Below, one piece after another: positions 15,353-24,095 of a DNA stretch of 64,000 nucleotides. The position numbers were made by a program, and so were the translations under genes. The stretch comes from Streptomyces sp. NBC_01231 (GTDB lineage Bacteria > Actinomycetota > Actinomycetes > Streptomycetales > Streptomycetaceae), in contig CP108521.1 of the NCBI GenBank assembly GCA_035999765.1, forward strand, positions 2,356,001-2,420,000, in the 5' to 3' direction. The notes below the pieces were generated by a model. The model ran no database searches. It had not been told where the DNA came from and saw nothing but the letters and a program-made list of their open reading frames with translations. The first letter of the stretch is position 1; each line of letters starts with the position of its first letter.

Positions 15353-16951
15353 TCAGGCGAGGGCGACGAGATCCGCGTAGTCGGCACCCCAGAGGTCCTC
15401 GACGCCGTCGGGCAGCAGGATGATCCGCTCCGGCTGGAGCGCCTCGACGGCGCCCTCGTCGTGGGTGACCAGCACGACCGCGCCCTTGTAGGTGCGCAGC
15501 GCGCCGAGGATCTCCTCACGGCTGGCCGGGTCGAGGTTGTTCGTCGGCTCGTCCAGCAGCAGCACGTTCGCCGACGACACCACGAGGGTCGCCAGCGCCA
15601 GACGGGTCTTCTCGCCGCCGGAGAGGACCCCGGCCGGCTTGTCGACGTCGTCGCCGGAGAACAGGAACGAGCCGAGCGTCTTGCGGACCGCGACGAGGTC
15701 CAGGTCGGGGGCGGCGGAGCGCATGTTCTCCAGGACCGTGCGCTCCGGGTCCAGGGTCTCGTGCTCCTGGGCGTAGTAGCCGAGCTTGAGGCCGTGGCCC
15801 TCGATGACCTGTCCGGTGTCCGGCTTCTCGGCGCCGCCGAGAAGCCGGAGCAGGGTCGTCTTGCCCGCGCCGTTCAGGCCCAGGATGACGACGCGGGAGC
15901 CCTTGTCGATGGCCAGGTCGACGTCGGTGAAGATCTCCAGCGAGCCGTACGACTTGGACAGTCCCTCGGCCATCAGCGGTGTCTTGCCGCACGGGGACGG
16001 CTCCGGGAAGCGCAGCTTGGCGACCTTGTCGGACTTCCGCTCGGCCTCGAGACCGGCGAGCAGCCTGTCCGCCCGGCGGGCCATGTTCTGCGCGGCGACG
16101 GTCTTGGTGGCCTTGGCGCGCATCTTGTCGGCCTGCGAGTGGAGGGCGGAGGCCTTCTTCTCGGCGTTCTGCCGCTCCCGCTTGCGGCGCTTCTCGTCGG
16201 CCTCGCGCTGCTGCTGGTAGAGCCTCCAGCCCATGTTGTAGACGTCGATCTGGGAGCGGTTGGCGTCCAGGTAGAAGACCTTGTTGACGACCGTCTCGAC
16301 CAGGTCCACGTCGTGGGAGATCACGATGAAGCCGCCGCGGTACGTCTTGAGGTAGTCGCGCAGCCAGACGATCGAGTCGGCGTCCAGGTGGTTCGTCGGC
16401 TCGTCGAGCAGCAGCGTGTCCGCGTCGGAGAAGAGGATCCGGGCCAGTTCGATACGACGGCGCTGACCGCCGGAGAGCGTGTGCAGCGGCTGGCCGAGCA
16501 CCCGGTCGGGCAGGTTGAGCGCGGCGGCGATGGTAGCGGCCTCGGCCTCGGCGGCGTACCCGCCCTTGGTGAGGAACTCCGTCTCCTGGCGCTCGTACTG
16601 CCTCAGTGCCTTCTCGCGGGTGGCGCCCTGGCCGACCGCGATGCGCTGCTCGTTCTCGCGCATCTTGCGGATCAGTACATCGAGGCCGCGCGCGGACAGG
16701 ACGCGGTCACGGGCGAGGATGTCGAGGTCGCCGGTGCGGGGGTCCTGGGGGAGGTAGCCGACCTCGCCGGAGCGGGTGATGGTGCCGGCGGCGGGGGTGC
16801 CCTCGCCGGCCAGGCACTTGGTGAGGGTGGTCTTGCCGGCGCCGTTGCGGCCGACCAGGCCGATGCGGTCGCCCTTGGCGACACGGAAGGTGGCGGACTC
16901 GATGAGGACGCGCGCACCGGCGCGCAACTCGATACCGGAGGCGGAGATCAC
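15353..16951 (-). CDS. ABC-F family ATPase
   Basis: 532-aa soluble protein with two ABC modules and no membrane segment, so it is an ABC-F translation factor or ribosome-protection type protein, not a transporter. Module 1 has GRNGAGKTT, LSGGQRRRIELARIL and TLLLDEPTNHLD. Module 2 has GLNGAGKTTLLRLL, LSGGEKTRLALATLV and VLLLDEPTNNLD. Between them is the charged, coiled interdomain linker (about residues 235-300, rich in KRRKRERQNAEKKAS) that reaches the ribosome in this family. GTG 16951 has GGAG 9 nt upstream. Antibiotic resistance cannot be deduced; a housekeeping role is as likely. Confidence 0.92.
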   Translation of the reverse strand: MISASGIELRAGARVLIESATFRVAKGDRIGLVGRNGAGKTTLTKCLAGEGTPAAGTITRSGEVGYLPQDPRTGDLDILARDRVLSARGLDVLIRKMRENEQRIAVGQGATREKALRQYERQETEFLTKGGYAAEAEAATIAAALNLPDRVLGQPLHTLSGGQRRRIELARILFSDADTLLLDEPTNHLDADSIVWLRDYLKTYRGGFIVISHDVDLVETVVNKVFYLDANRSQIDVYNMGWRLYQQQREADEKRRKRERQNAEKKASALHSQADKMRAKATKTVAAQNMARRADRLLAGLEAERKSDKVAKLRFPEPSPCGKTPLMAEGLSKSYGSLEIFTDVDLAIDKGSRVVILGLNGAGKTTLLRLLGGAEKPDTGQVIEGHGLKLGYYAQEHETLDPERTVLENMRSAAPDLDLVAVRKTLGSFLFSGDDVDKPAGVLSGGEKTRLALATLVVSSANVLLLDEPTNNLDPASREEILGALRTYKGAVVLVTHDEGAVEALQPERIILLPDGVEDLWGADYADLVALA

Positions 16952-17139
16952 GGACAGACTCCAGGGCGGATGGGGGCAGGATGGGCGGCTGAGGACGTTC
17001 CCGCCGTCTAATGCGCGAGGAGAATGGCCATGAGGCCAGTCTAACGGGGTCGTGCAACCACTTTTTCTTCGTTCAGGTGTTCGAGCGACGTACTCGGGCG
17101 GCCCGTCGCGTCCTCGGCGGTGGGGCGTCGCCGCCTTTG

Positions 17140-17178
17140 GTGAGGCGTCGTCAGTGCTCTCGTGAGGCGTTGTCAGTG
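17140..17178. repeat. Imperfect 17-bp direct repeat, period 22 bp
   Basis: GTGAGGCGTCGTCAGTG (17140-17156) and GTGAGGCGTTGTCAGTG (17162-17178) differ at one base; a weaker relative stands about 20 bp earlier. They lie upstream of the VOC gene, between its start and the start of the ABC-F gene. Could be a tandem regulator site or a small expansion. Confidence 0.4.
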
Positions 17179-17240
17179 GTCGCTGCGAGACTGGACAGCG
17201 GACGGAATTTCCGACATGTGGTCACAAGGGAGTGATCGGG

Positions 17241-17654
17241 ATGGCAGGTACGAGCGGCGGACGTCCGAGCATCTACCCGACCCTGCTCTACGCGGACGCG
17301 AAAGCGGCGATCCGGCAGCTGACGGAAGCCCTGGGCTTCACCGAACTGTCGGTGTACGAGGGCGAGGACGGCTCGGTGCTGCACGCCGAGCTGGTGCAGG
17401 GCAACGGCGCGATCATGGTCGGCTCGAAGGGCCGCGGCGGCCTCTTCGACGCGGCGATGAAGAACTCGGGCACCACAGGGGTCTACGTCGTCGTGGACGA
17501 CGTGGACGCACACCACCGGCGTGCCGTGGACCACGGCACGGAGATCATCATGCCCCCGACGGACCAGGACTACGGCTCACGGGACTACATGGCCCGGGAC
17601 GTCGAGGGCAACGTGTGGAGCTTCGGCACGTACGCGCCCGACACAGGGGGCTGA
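17241..17654 (+). CDS. VOC superfamily (glyoxalase/bleomycin-resistance fold) protein
   Basis: 137-aa protein with the beta-alpha-beta-beta-beta pattern of the VOC superfamily. IYPTLLYADAKAAIRQLTEA and LGFTEL open it, and DYGSRDYMARDVEGNVWSFG closes it. His in VLHAELVQG and Glu-type metal ligands are partly present. Members include lyases, dioxygenases and antibiotic-binding proteins; this one cannot be placed further. ATG 17241 follows GGGAGTGATCGGG. Converges on the next gene with only 12 bp between stops. Confidence 0.85.
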   Translation: MAGTSGGRPSIYPTLLYADAKAAIRQLTEALGFTELSVYEGEDGSVLHAELVQGNGAIMVGSKGRGGLFDAAMKNSGTTGVYVVVDDVDAHHRRAVDHGTEIIMPPTDQDYGSRDYMARDVEGNVWSFGTYAPDTGG

Positions 17655-17666
17655 CGGCCGGGCGGT

Positions 17667-19091
17667 TCAGCTGCCTCCCGTGTGCACCTGGAAGGCTGCG
17701 CGACGCACGGCCTTGGCCAGGGCCGGGTCGGGGTGCGCGGCGGCGAGCGCGACCAGGACCTGCACGGTGCGCGGGTGACCGACGGCACGCACCTCGTCGA
17801 GGAGGGCGGGGACGGTCGGTTGCAGCGCGGACTCCAGATGCCGTACCAGCATCGGGGCCTCGCCGTGGTCGGCGACGGCGGCGGCCGTGTCGACCCACAG
17901 CCAGGTGGCCTCGTTCCGGGTGAGGACCTCGTGGGCGTCCTCGGGGTCTATGCCGTCGTGCTCGGCGAGCCACAGCAGGGCGTACGGGCGCAGTGTGGGC
18001 TCGTCGGCCACGGAGCGGACATCGTGCTCGGCGGGGGCGCCGACGACGCGCAGGGCCTCGAAGGCGAGGCCGCGCAGCAGGGCGTCCTCGCCGCGGGCGG
18101 CGCCGAGGAGCTCGGTGACAGCGTTGCCGACGGGGCGGGCGGCGAGCCAGGCTCGGTATTCGGCGCGGGCCGCGTTGGGGCGCAGCTGGGCGCAGCCGCG
18201 CAGCATGCCCTCGGCTGCCTGCTCGATGTTCCCGGCGGGGCTCTGCGCGGCCACGCAGATCTGCTCCAGCTTGACCCAGACCGCCCAGCTGCCGAGCGGG
18301 GTGAGTGTCGCCTGCCCGTCGCCGTAGGTGAGCGCGCCGACGGAGGCGAGGGCCCGCAGAGCCCAGTCGAGAAGGGGGGCGAGAGGAGCGAGGGCGACGT
18401 CGGCGACGGCGGGCGGCTGGGGCGGTTCGGGGCGAGCCGGTACCGGCTGGGGGCCGTAGGGAATCTCGCAGCGCTCCGTGCGCAGCTCGGTGACCCGCTG
18501 CTCCAGGAGGTCGAGGAGCTGTTCCACGGGGACGGGACCGGCGGACAGCTGGAGAAAGGAGAGCACCTGCGGCATGGCCGAGACGACCTCGGCGACGGCT
18601 GACGGCTCGTGACCGGAGGGCTCCGGCGAGGCGAGCGACCAGGCGTCGAAGAGGGCGACCCAGCCGCGCAGTACGGCACTGTCGTCGCGGTTCCAGGCGC
18701 GCAGCCGCCAGCCGGGGCGGGCGCTGTCGCCGTGCACCTCGATGAGGCCGGCCAGGCGGGCGGTGTCCCAGTCGGCCCGGACCTGAGCCGGGGTCAGGCC
18801 CAGGTCGGACGCCGCCTGTTCGGCGGTCTCGTCGGAGAGGGTGCCCTTGCCCTCGGGGCTGGCTCCGTCGCGGCCGGGGCGGAGTGCGGCGTCGGCCCAC
18901 CGCGCGACGCGGGCCGCGGCGGCCAGACCTGAGCGCGCCATTCTGGCCAGTTCCGCGGGGGCGGGGGTGCCCTCCGGCGGGCGGGGTGCGGGGCGGCTCG
19001 GGCGCCGCTGGTTCACAGCTCGGGGGGCGGCGGCCAGGGGTCGCGGGCGGACGAGTCGAAGCCTGGAGTCGCGCGGGATACGGGACGTCAC
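17667..19091 (-). CDS. Large conserved-type protein of unknown function
   Basis: 474-aa protein that I do not recognise. After a basic, Pro-rich head (about 60 residues) comes a winged-helix-like block (SDETAEQAASDLGLTPAQVR, DTARLAGLIEVHGDSARPGW). A long Ala/Leu-rich helical region follows, with VLRGWVALFDAW, LTPLGSWAVWVKLEQI and, near the end, repeats that read like HEAT or TPR helices (LRGLAFEALRVVGAP, VLVALAAAHPDPALAKAVRR). There is no signal peptide or membrane span. GTG 19091 was chosen because GGAAG stands 9 nt upstream and the longer start adds a basic stretch only. Confidence 0.7.
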   Translation of the reverse strand: MTSRIPRDSRLRLVRPRPLAAAPRAVNQRRPSRPAPRPPEGTPAPAELARMARSGLAAAARVARWADAALRPGRDGASPEGKGTLSDETAEQAASDLGLTPAQVRADWDTARLAGLIEVHGDSARPGWRLRAWNRDDSAVLRGWVALFDAWSLASPEPSGHEPSAVAEVVSAMPQVLSFLQLSAGPVPVEQLLDLLEQRVTELRTERCEIPYGPQPVPARPEPPQPPAVADVALAPLAPLLDWALRALASVGALTYGDGQATLTPLGSWAVWVKLEQICVAAQSPAGNIEQAAEGMLRGCAQLRPNAARAEYRAWLAARPVGNAVTELLGAARGEDALLRGLAFEALRVVGAPAEHDVRSVADEPTLRPYALLWLAEHDGIDPEDAHEVLTRNEATWLWVDTAAAVADHGEAPMLVRHLESALQPTVPALLDEVRAVGHPRTVQVLVALAAAHPDPALAKAVRRAAFQVHTGGS

Positions 19092-19334
19092 AGGTGCAGT
19101 CTTCCGGTTGACAGTCCGAAAACCCAAACGGAATGCCAAGGCGGGCGGCGGCGAGGGCTGAAGCGTGGCCCTCGTGTATGGACTCAGGCCGAGATCAGGC
19201 CAGTGGTACGGCGTTAAACGGAATCTTTGCTACCGGGGCTGGCAAAGACGCGGCGACGAGGGGACGAGGGGCGAGGCAGCGGTGAAGAGAGCCGGCCGAG
19301 GGGCGGCCGAGGAGGGGGAATCGCGGCGGGTGTG

Positions 19335-20474
19335 TCACATCAGAGGGGTCAGGAAGCGGCGCAGTGCCTCTTCGTAGGCCTCAGGGTCGGCGTTCCACAT
19401 GGCCGCGTGCGGGGCCTGGCGCACGGTGTGGAGGGCCACGCGGTCGGGGTGGGCGGCGGCGAGGCGACGGGACGGGCCCCAGGGGGCCACCCGGTCGTCG
19501 GGGCCGTGGAAGATCAGGGTCGGTGCCAGGGCACGGCCGGGCGCGGCGACATCGGCGTCGGCGCCGACGAGGGGATCGGCGGACATGCCCGTGCGGCCCT
19601 GTGCGGCGCGCACCGCGAGCGGCAGCAGGACGCCCGGGGTGTGGCGGGCGGCGGCGAGGGCGCGCAGCGTCGTCTGCCAACTGAGCACCGGGGAGTCCAG
19701 GACGAGGCCCGCGATGCGTTCGCTCAGTTCCGAGCGCGCGGCGGCACGCAGCGCCATGGTGGCGCCGGTGGACCAGCCGTGCAGGACGACCCGGCGGGCG
19801 CCGTGGGCCACGGCATGCCGGATGGCCGCGTCCAGGTCGTGCCACTCGGTCTCGCCGAAGTGGTTCAGCCCGTCCGGTCGGCGGGGGGCGCCCGGGTCAC
19901 CGCGGTAGGCGAGGGCGAGCACCGGGAAGCGGTGGTGGTGCAGGAACTCCATGATGTTCATGGGGTGTTCGCGGGTGGTGCCCAGACCGTGCACGGCGAT
20001 CACCCAGGTGTCCCGGATCCCGGGCACGAACCAGGCGGGCAGGGTGCCGAGTTCGCCGGGGACGTCCATGTCGGTGTGGTCCAGGCCGAGCGCGGTGGCC
20101 GGGTCGCCGACGTGGAGGTTCGGGGTGAGCCAGACCTTGTCGCCGGGCTTCACGGTGCCGTGAGTGACGCGCTCCAGGCGTCGTACGACGGTGTCCGCGG
20201 AGCGGGTCTCCGTGCCGAGGACGGGACCGACGACCGCGTGCGATCCGTCGCCGACGAGACCGTAGGTTCCCGGGCGCAGGGCGGCCAGGTCGCGGGTGAC
20301 GGTGATCCGGCCCGCGGCCGTGGCGTGCACGGTGAGCCGGGGTTCCGTGGGCAGGGGGAGGCCGGGCGGCGCCTTGAGTGCGGCGTCGCCGGCGAGTCGG
20401 CCGACGACGACGCTCGCCGCGCCGGCGGCGAGAACTGCGGTGACGGCAGCGGCCGTCGCTTTGACAGTGCGCAC
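19335..20474 (-). CDS. Membrane-anchored alpha/beta hydrolase
   Basis: 379-aa serine hydrolase of the alpha/beta fold. An N-terminal hydrophobic helix (ATAAAVTAVLAAGAASVVVG) would anchor it or direct export. A domain of about 130 residues precedes the hydrolase core, where WVIAVHGLGTTREHP carries the oxyanion region, HGWSTGATMALRAA the nucleophile elbow (Ser in G-W-S-T-G) and LIFHGPDDRVAPW the acidic residue region. The last catalytic His is likely in HTVRQAPHAAMWN. GTG 20474 and GTG 20495 are both possible starts. The substrate is unknown. Upstream DNA has short degenerate CCTCAACCCCG repeats. Confidence 0.85.
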   Translation of the reverse strand: MRTVKATAAAVTAVLAAGAASVVVGRLAGDAALKAPPGLPLPTEPRLTVHATAAGRITVTRDLAALRPGTYGLVGDGSHAVVGPVLGTETRSADTVVRRLERVTHGTVKPGDKVWLTPNLHVGDPATALGLDHTDMDVPGELGTLPAWFVPGIRDTWVIAVHGLGTTREHPMNIMEFLHHHRFPVLALAYRGDPGAPRRPDGLNHFGETEWHDLDAAIRHAVAHGARRVVLHGWSTGATMALRAAARSELSERIAGLVLDSPVLSWQTTLRALAAARHTPGVLLPLAVRAAQGRTGMSADPLVGADADVAAPGRALAPTLIFHGPDDRVAPWGPSRRLAAAHPDRVALHTVRQAPHAAMWNADPEAYEEALRRFLTPLM

Positions 20475-20633
20475 CCGTCCAGTGTCCAGGCCCACCCCGT
20501 CACCGGCCAGCGGGAGGACGGCTCGGAGTGACCGCTCTTGCCGGGCGTCCAGGCGACCATGCCACCCGCGGCCTCAACCCCGCGGGCCACACGCCGCCCG
20601 AAGCCTCGGGCCTACGGCCTCACCCCCGCAGCC

Positions 20634-21365
20634 TCAACCCCGCTGTCCGTACCCCCGCAGCCGCTCCCCCGCCTCCGTCACCTGTGCCTCGGTCAGCAGC
20701 GTCGGCGACATCCCCGGGACCGAGGACGCCGTCAGCCACAGGCGGCACATCCACTCCAGCTGGGCCGTGCGGTCGTAGGCCTGGTCGAGGGTGGCGCCAT
20801 GGGTGAGGGTGCCGTGGTTCTGGAGGAGGCAGCCGGAGCGGTCGACGAGGGCGTGGAGCATGTTCTCGGCCAACTCGTCGGTGCCGTACGTCGCATACGG
20901 GGCAACCCGGACGGGCCCGCCGAGCGCGACGGTCATGTAGTGGACCGCCGGAAGCTCGGAGACGAGCGTCGAGACGGCCGTGGCGTGCACGGCGTGGGTG
21001 TGGACCACGGCGCGGGCGTCGGTGGTGCGGTAGACCGCGAGATGCATGGGCAGCTCGCTGGTGGGGACGAGCGTGCCGAGCACCTGGCGGCCGTCGAGGT
21101 CGACGCCGGTGACGTCCGTCGGCGTGAGCCGGTCATAGGGCACGCCCGACGGCGTGACCAGCACGGTGTCCTCGACGCGCACCGAGACGTTGCCGGAGGT
21201 GCCGACGACCAGTCCTTCGGACACCGTCCGGCGGGCGGTGGCGACGAGCGCCTCCCAGGCGTGTGCCTCCTCGGGGCGCACGCTCCTCCCCCGCGGCTCC
21301 CGCACATCCTGTGCGCCCTCACTCGCGCCTCGTACGCCCCGCGGGTCCCGCTGCTCCTCGACCAT
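20634..21365 (-). CDS. Class II aldolase/adducin family protein
   Basis: 243-aa enzyme like L-fuculose-phosphate aldolase or related sugar-phosphate aldolases and epimerases. The zinc-site motif VVHTHAVHATAVS is present, as is the later LLQNHGTLTHGATLDQAYDR with the third His. SGNVSVRVEDTVLVTPSGVP is the phosphate-binding part. An N-terminal extension of about 30 residues is charged and probably not conserved; a start inside it is possible, though ATG 21365 has AGGA 8 nt upstream. No sugar kinase or isomerase genes accompany it, so the substrate stays open. Confidence 0.88.
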   Translation of the reverse strand: MVEEQRDPRGVRGASEGAQDVREPRGRSVRPEEAHAWEALVATARRTVSEGLVVGTSGNVSVRVEDTVLVTPSGVPYDRLTPTDVTGVDLDGRQVLGTLVPTSELPMHLAVYRTTDARAVVHTHAVHATAVSTLVSELPAVHYMTVALGGPVRVAPYATYGTDELAENMLHALVDRSGCLLQNHGTLTHGATLDQAYDRTAQLEWMCRLWLTASSVPGMSPTLLTEAQVTEAGERLRGYGQRG

Positions 21366-21485
21366 GTGCCGATCCTGCCAGGCCCGACGTCAACTCGCCG
21401 CAGGGCGGGGGCACTTTAGGCCGGAATCCACCCTTCCGAAAGATCACGTACCACCACATAAAGACTCTTTGATCGCTTGGCCGGA

Positions 21486-21507
21486 GATCACCGAGTATGG
21501 GGTGATC
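21486..21507. promoter_or_regulatory. Dyad GATCACC-N8-GGTGATC upstream of the GH25 lysozyme gene
   Basis: GATCACC (21486-21492) and GGTGATC (21501-21507) form a perfect 7-bp inverted repeat; adding the next bases extends it with one mismatch. It lies 54 bp in front of the ATG, in a visibly A+T-richer stretch, where a promoter operator would be expected. Confidence 0.45.
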
Positions 21508-21560
21508 TTCCAGTAGCCTCTGGGTGATTTGTCGTGTACGTCGCTATTCCGGGGGGGCGC

Positions 21561-22310
21561 ATGGCCCGTGATCGCACATCGTTCCGCCGCCGCGGGAGCG
21601 CCCTGGCGGCGTCCGTGGCGGCGCTCGCCGTAGGGGGCGTCGCTCTCGCCGAGACGCCGGCCTCGGCGGCGGACCCACCGAAGGGACACGACGTCTCTTC
21701 CCACCAGAGGAACGTCGACTGGCAGAAGGCCAGGACGAACGGCGCCAGGTTCGTGTACGTCAAGGCGACCGAGTCCCACACCTATCGCAGCCCGTCCTTC
21801 GACCGGCAGTACAACGGGGCCCGCGACGTCGGCATCATCCGCGGGGCGTACCATTTCGCCCTGCCGGACAGGTCGTCGGGCAGGACACAGGCGGCGTACT
21901 TCGTGCGCAACGGCGGCACCTGGAGCGCCGACGGCTGGACGCTGCCGCCCGCGCTCGACATCGAGTACAACCCGTACGACAAGCGGCACAAGTGCTACGG
22001 GCTGAGCAAGGCCGGGATGGTCAGCTGGGTCAAGTCGTTCAGCGGCGAGGTGAAACGGCTCACGGGCCGCCGTCCGGTGATCTACACCACCGCCCACTGG
22101 TGGAACACCTGTACCGGCGGCAGCCGCGCCTTCGCCGCGAACCACGCCCTGTGGGTGGCCCGCTACGACTCCGCGGACGCGGGAGCGCTGCCGACGGGAT
22201 GGTCGTTCTGGACGCTCTGGCAGTACGCCAACAGTGGCGGCCTGCCGGGGGACCAGAATCTCTTCAACGGATCCCTGAACGAGCTGAGAAAGTTCGCCAG
22301 GGGCGCGTAA
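21561..22310 (+). CDS. Secreted GH25 lysozyme (muramidase)
   Basis: 249-aa exported cell-wall hydrolase. The signal peptide is clear: RTSFRRRG, a hydrophobic stretch and cleavage near ETPASA-AD (residue 36). The twin Arg run could suit either Sec or Tat. The GH25 fold is shown by GHDVSSHQRNVDWQKAR, FVYVKATES, IIRGAYHFALPD, PALDIEYNP (Asp and Glu in the active site) and RPVIYTTAHWWNTCTG. No wall-binding domain is present. ATG 21561 is preferred over GTG 21534. It likely cleaves the glycan of peptidoglycan during growth or competition. Confidence 0.93.
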   Translation: MARDRTSFRRRGSALAASVAALAVGGVALAETPASAADPPKGHDVSSHQRNVDWQKARTNGARFVYVKATESHTYRSPSFDRQYNGARDVGIIRGAYHFALPDRSSGRTQAAYFVRNGGTWSADGWTLPPALDIEYNPYDKRHKCYGLSKAGMVSWVKSFSGEVKRLTGRRPVIYTTAHWWNTCTGGSRAFAANHALWVARYDSADAGALPTGWSFWTLWQYANSGGLPGDQNLFNGSLNELRKFARGA

Positions 22311-22404
22311 CCAAGGGGCACTTGGGCCGCACGGGTCCGGTGGGACCCGGCCGGACCAGGCGGTGCGATAACCATCGCTCCCGGACACCGCGTGGCCTGC
22401 TTCA

Positions 22405-22437
22405 GTTCATCTTCCGTTCATTCAGGTTACTTACGTT
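22405..22437 (+). promoter_or_regulatory. PHO box: 11-nt direct repeats for PhoP upstream of pitH2
   Basis: Three adjoining 11-nt units begin at 22405 (GTTCATCTTCC), 22416 (GTTCATTCAGG) and 22427 (TTACTTACGTT); the first two match the GTTCACC-type core of Streptomyces PHO boxes. In S. coelicolor, pitH2 expression depends on PhoP, which binds 11-nt direct repeats in its promoter. Here they end 36 bp before the start codon, so PhoP would sit on the core promoter. Confidence 0.75.
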
Positions 22438-22473
22438 CGTCCGGCCAATGACTTCGAACGATTGCCTGGGTAA

Positions 22474-23736
22474 ATGGAAAACTTCTCGCTGATCCTCGCG
22501 ATTGTGGTCGTAACCGCACTCGCGTTCGATTTCACGAACGGTTTCCACGACACCGCCAACGCGATGGCCACGACCATCTCGACCGGCGCACTGAAGCCCA
22601 AGGTCGCGGTGGCCATGTCCGCCGTGCTGAACCTTGTGGGTGCCTTCCTCTCCGTGGAGGTCGCCAACACGATCTCCAAGGGTCTCGTCGACGAGAGCGG
22701 TATACGTCCCGAGGTCATCTTCGCCGCCCTGGTCGGCGCGATCCTCTGGAACCTGCTGACCTGGCTGGTGGGTCTTCCCTCCAGTTCCTCGCACGCCCTC
22801 ATGGGCGGTCTGATCGGCGCCACCATCGCCTCGGCGGGCATGGGCGCCGTCCACGGTGACGTGCTCGTCACCAAGGTCCTGATCCCGGCGATCGCGGCCC
22901 CGATCGTCGCGGGGCTCGCGGCGATGCTGGCCACCCGCCTGTCGTACTCCCTCGGCCGGAAGGCCGACGGCAAGGCCGCCGAGAAGGGCTACCGCGCCGG
23001 GCAGATCGCCTCCGCCGGCCTGGTCTCCCTGGCCCACGGCACCAACGACGCGCAGAAGACGATGGGCATCATCACCCTGGCCCTGGTCGCCGGCGGTGCC
23101 GTCGCCCCCGACTCCGACCCGCCCACCTGGGTCATCCTGTCGGCGGGCCTGGCCATCGCGCTCGGCACCTACCTCGGCGGCTGGCGCATCATCCGCACCA
23201 TGGGCAAGGGCCTGACCGACCTCCAGCCGCAGCAGGGCTTCGCCGCCCAGACCAGCGCGGCCACGGTCATCCTGGCCTCCTCCCACCTCGGCTTCTCCCT
23301 CTCCACCACGCACTCGGTCTCCGGTTCGGTGATGGGCGCGGGCCTCGGCCGCAAGGGCGGCGTCGTCCGCTGGTCGACGGCGACCCGGATGTTCGTGGCG
23401 TGGGGTCTGACCCTGCCCGCCGCGGCCCTGGTCGGCGCGCTCGCCGAGTACGTGACCGGGCTCGGGGACTACGGCACGGCCCTCGTCGCCGTCTTCCTGA
23501 TCGCCTCCAGCGCGGCCATCTGGAAGGTCTCCCGTCGCGAGGTCGTCGACGCGAGCAACGTCAACGAGCCCAGCGGGAACGGTGAGCCGGCCGGTGTGGT
23601 GACCACCGCGATCGCCGCCGTGACCCCGCCCCCGGCGGGCACCGTCACCGAGGAGCTCACGGCCACGATCCCGGCCCCGGCCCCGACCGCCGCGGCCACC
23701 GACGCCGCGACACCGCCGGCCACGACCACCGTCTGA
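22474..23736 (+). CDS. pitH2: Low-affinity inorganic phosphate transporter, Pit family
   Basis: 420-aa integral membrane carrier that takes up phosphate, probably as a metal-phosphate complex with protons. The two Pit signatures are visible: FTNGFHDTANAMATTIS near residue 20 and LAHGTNDAQKTMGIITLALV near residue 190, the inverted halves of the family. About ten hydrophobic helices are present. The last 70 residues are a Pro/Ala/Thr-rich cytoplasmic tail (TPPPAGTVTEELTATIPAPA) that is not part of the core. PhoP-type repeats precede the gene, and a small membrane gene follows 43 bp after the stop. Confidence 0.95.
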   Translation: MENFSLILAIVVVTALAFDFTNGFHDTANAMATTISTGALKPKVAVAMSAVLNLVGAFLSVEVANTISKGLVDESGIRPEVIFAALVGAILWNLLTWLVGLPSSSSHALMGGLIGATIASAGMGAVHGDVLVTKVLIPAIAAPIVAGLAAMLATRLSYSLGRKADGKAAEKGYRAGQIASAGLVSLAHGTNDAQKTMGIITLALVAGGAVAPDSDPPTWVILSAGLAIALGTYLGGWRIIRTMGKGLTDLQPQQGFAAQTSAATVILASSHLGFSLSTTHSVSGSVMGAGLGRKGGVVRWSTATRMFVAWGLTLPAAALVGALAEYVTGLGDYGTALVAVFLIASSAAIWKVSRREVVDASNVNEPSGNGEPAGVVTTAIAAVTPPPAGTVTEELTATIPAPAPTAAATDAATPPATTTV

Positions 23737-23779
23737 GCCCGGCCACCCAGGCACCCACCGGCACGAAGGAAGAAGCAGT

Positions 23780-24001
23780 ATGAAGATCGACTGGGCGGCC
23801 CTCGGCTCCGTCTTCGGAGTCAGCCTCGTGGTCACCGTGGCCCTCGTGGCCCTGTTCACCCTCGGCATCATGGGCCTGTCGCGCCGCGAACGGGCCACGG
23901 CCCAGGGCGACTCCGCCGCCCTCGCGGTCACCGGCGCGTACGCGTGCTTCGCCACGTGCGCGGCCGCGGTGGCCTACGGGATCTCACTGATCGTCGCCTG
24001 A
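23780..24001 (+). CDS. Small two-helix membrane protein downstream of pitH2
   Basis: 73-aa protein with two hydrophobic segments (VFGVSLVVTVALVALFTLGI and YACFATCAAAVAYGISLIVA) joined by a polar loop with RRERATAQGDSAA. AAGGAAG lies 7 nt before the ATG. In Streptomyces a small membrane gene stands at the same place after pitH2, so it may be an accessory subunit or regulator of the carrier; this is inferred from position only. The transcript ends in a strong hairpin right after the stop. Confidence 0.8.
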   Translation: MKIDWAALGSVFGVSLVVTVALVALFTLGIMGLSRRERATAQGDSAALAVTGAYACFATCAAAVAYGISLIVA

Positions 24002-24023
24002 CCTGCGACACCCGGACGACACA

Positions 24024-24066
24024 TGGGGTGCGGGACGGTTCGCCGTCCCGCACCCCACGTCTTTTG
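24024..24066 (+). terminator. Strong intrinsic terminator with a 15-bp stem and TTCG loop
   Basis: The stem arms are 24024-24038 and 24043-24057, fully complementary, closing a TTCG tetraloop. A CTTTT stretch follows at 24061-24065. It ends the pitH2 operon and separates it from the cobalamin riboswitch, with about 40 bp left for the next promoter. Confidence 0.9.
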
Positions 24067-24095
24067 TGACGGCTGTGACCGCGCGCGTGTGGGTC

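Noticed and set aside
15320..17011. 563-residue frame opposite the ABC-F gene
   Set aside because: Val/Gly/Arg-rich shadow of a gene with all ABC-F motifs on the minus strand.
19227..20531. 434-residue + strand frame over the alpha/beta hydrolase
   Set aside because: Gly/Val/Arg-rich with no motif; the minus-strand hydrolase has the G-x-S-x-G elbow.
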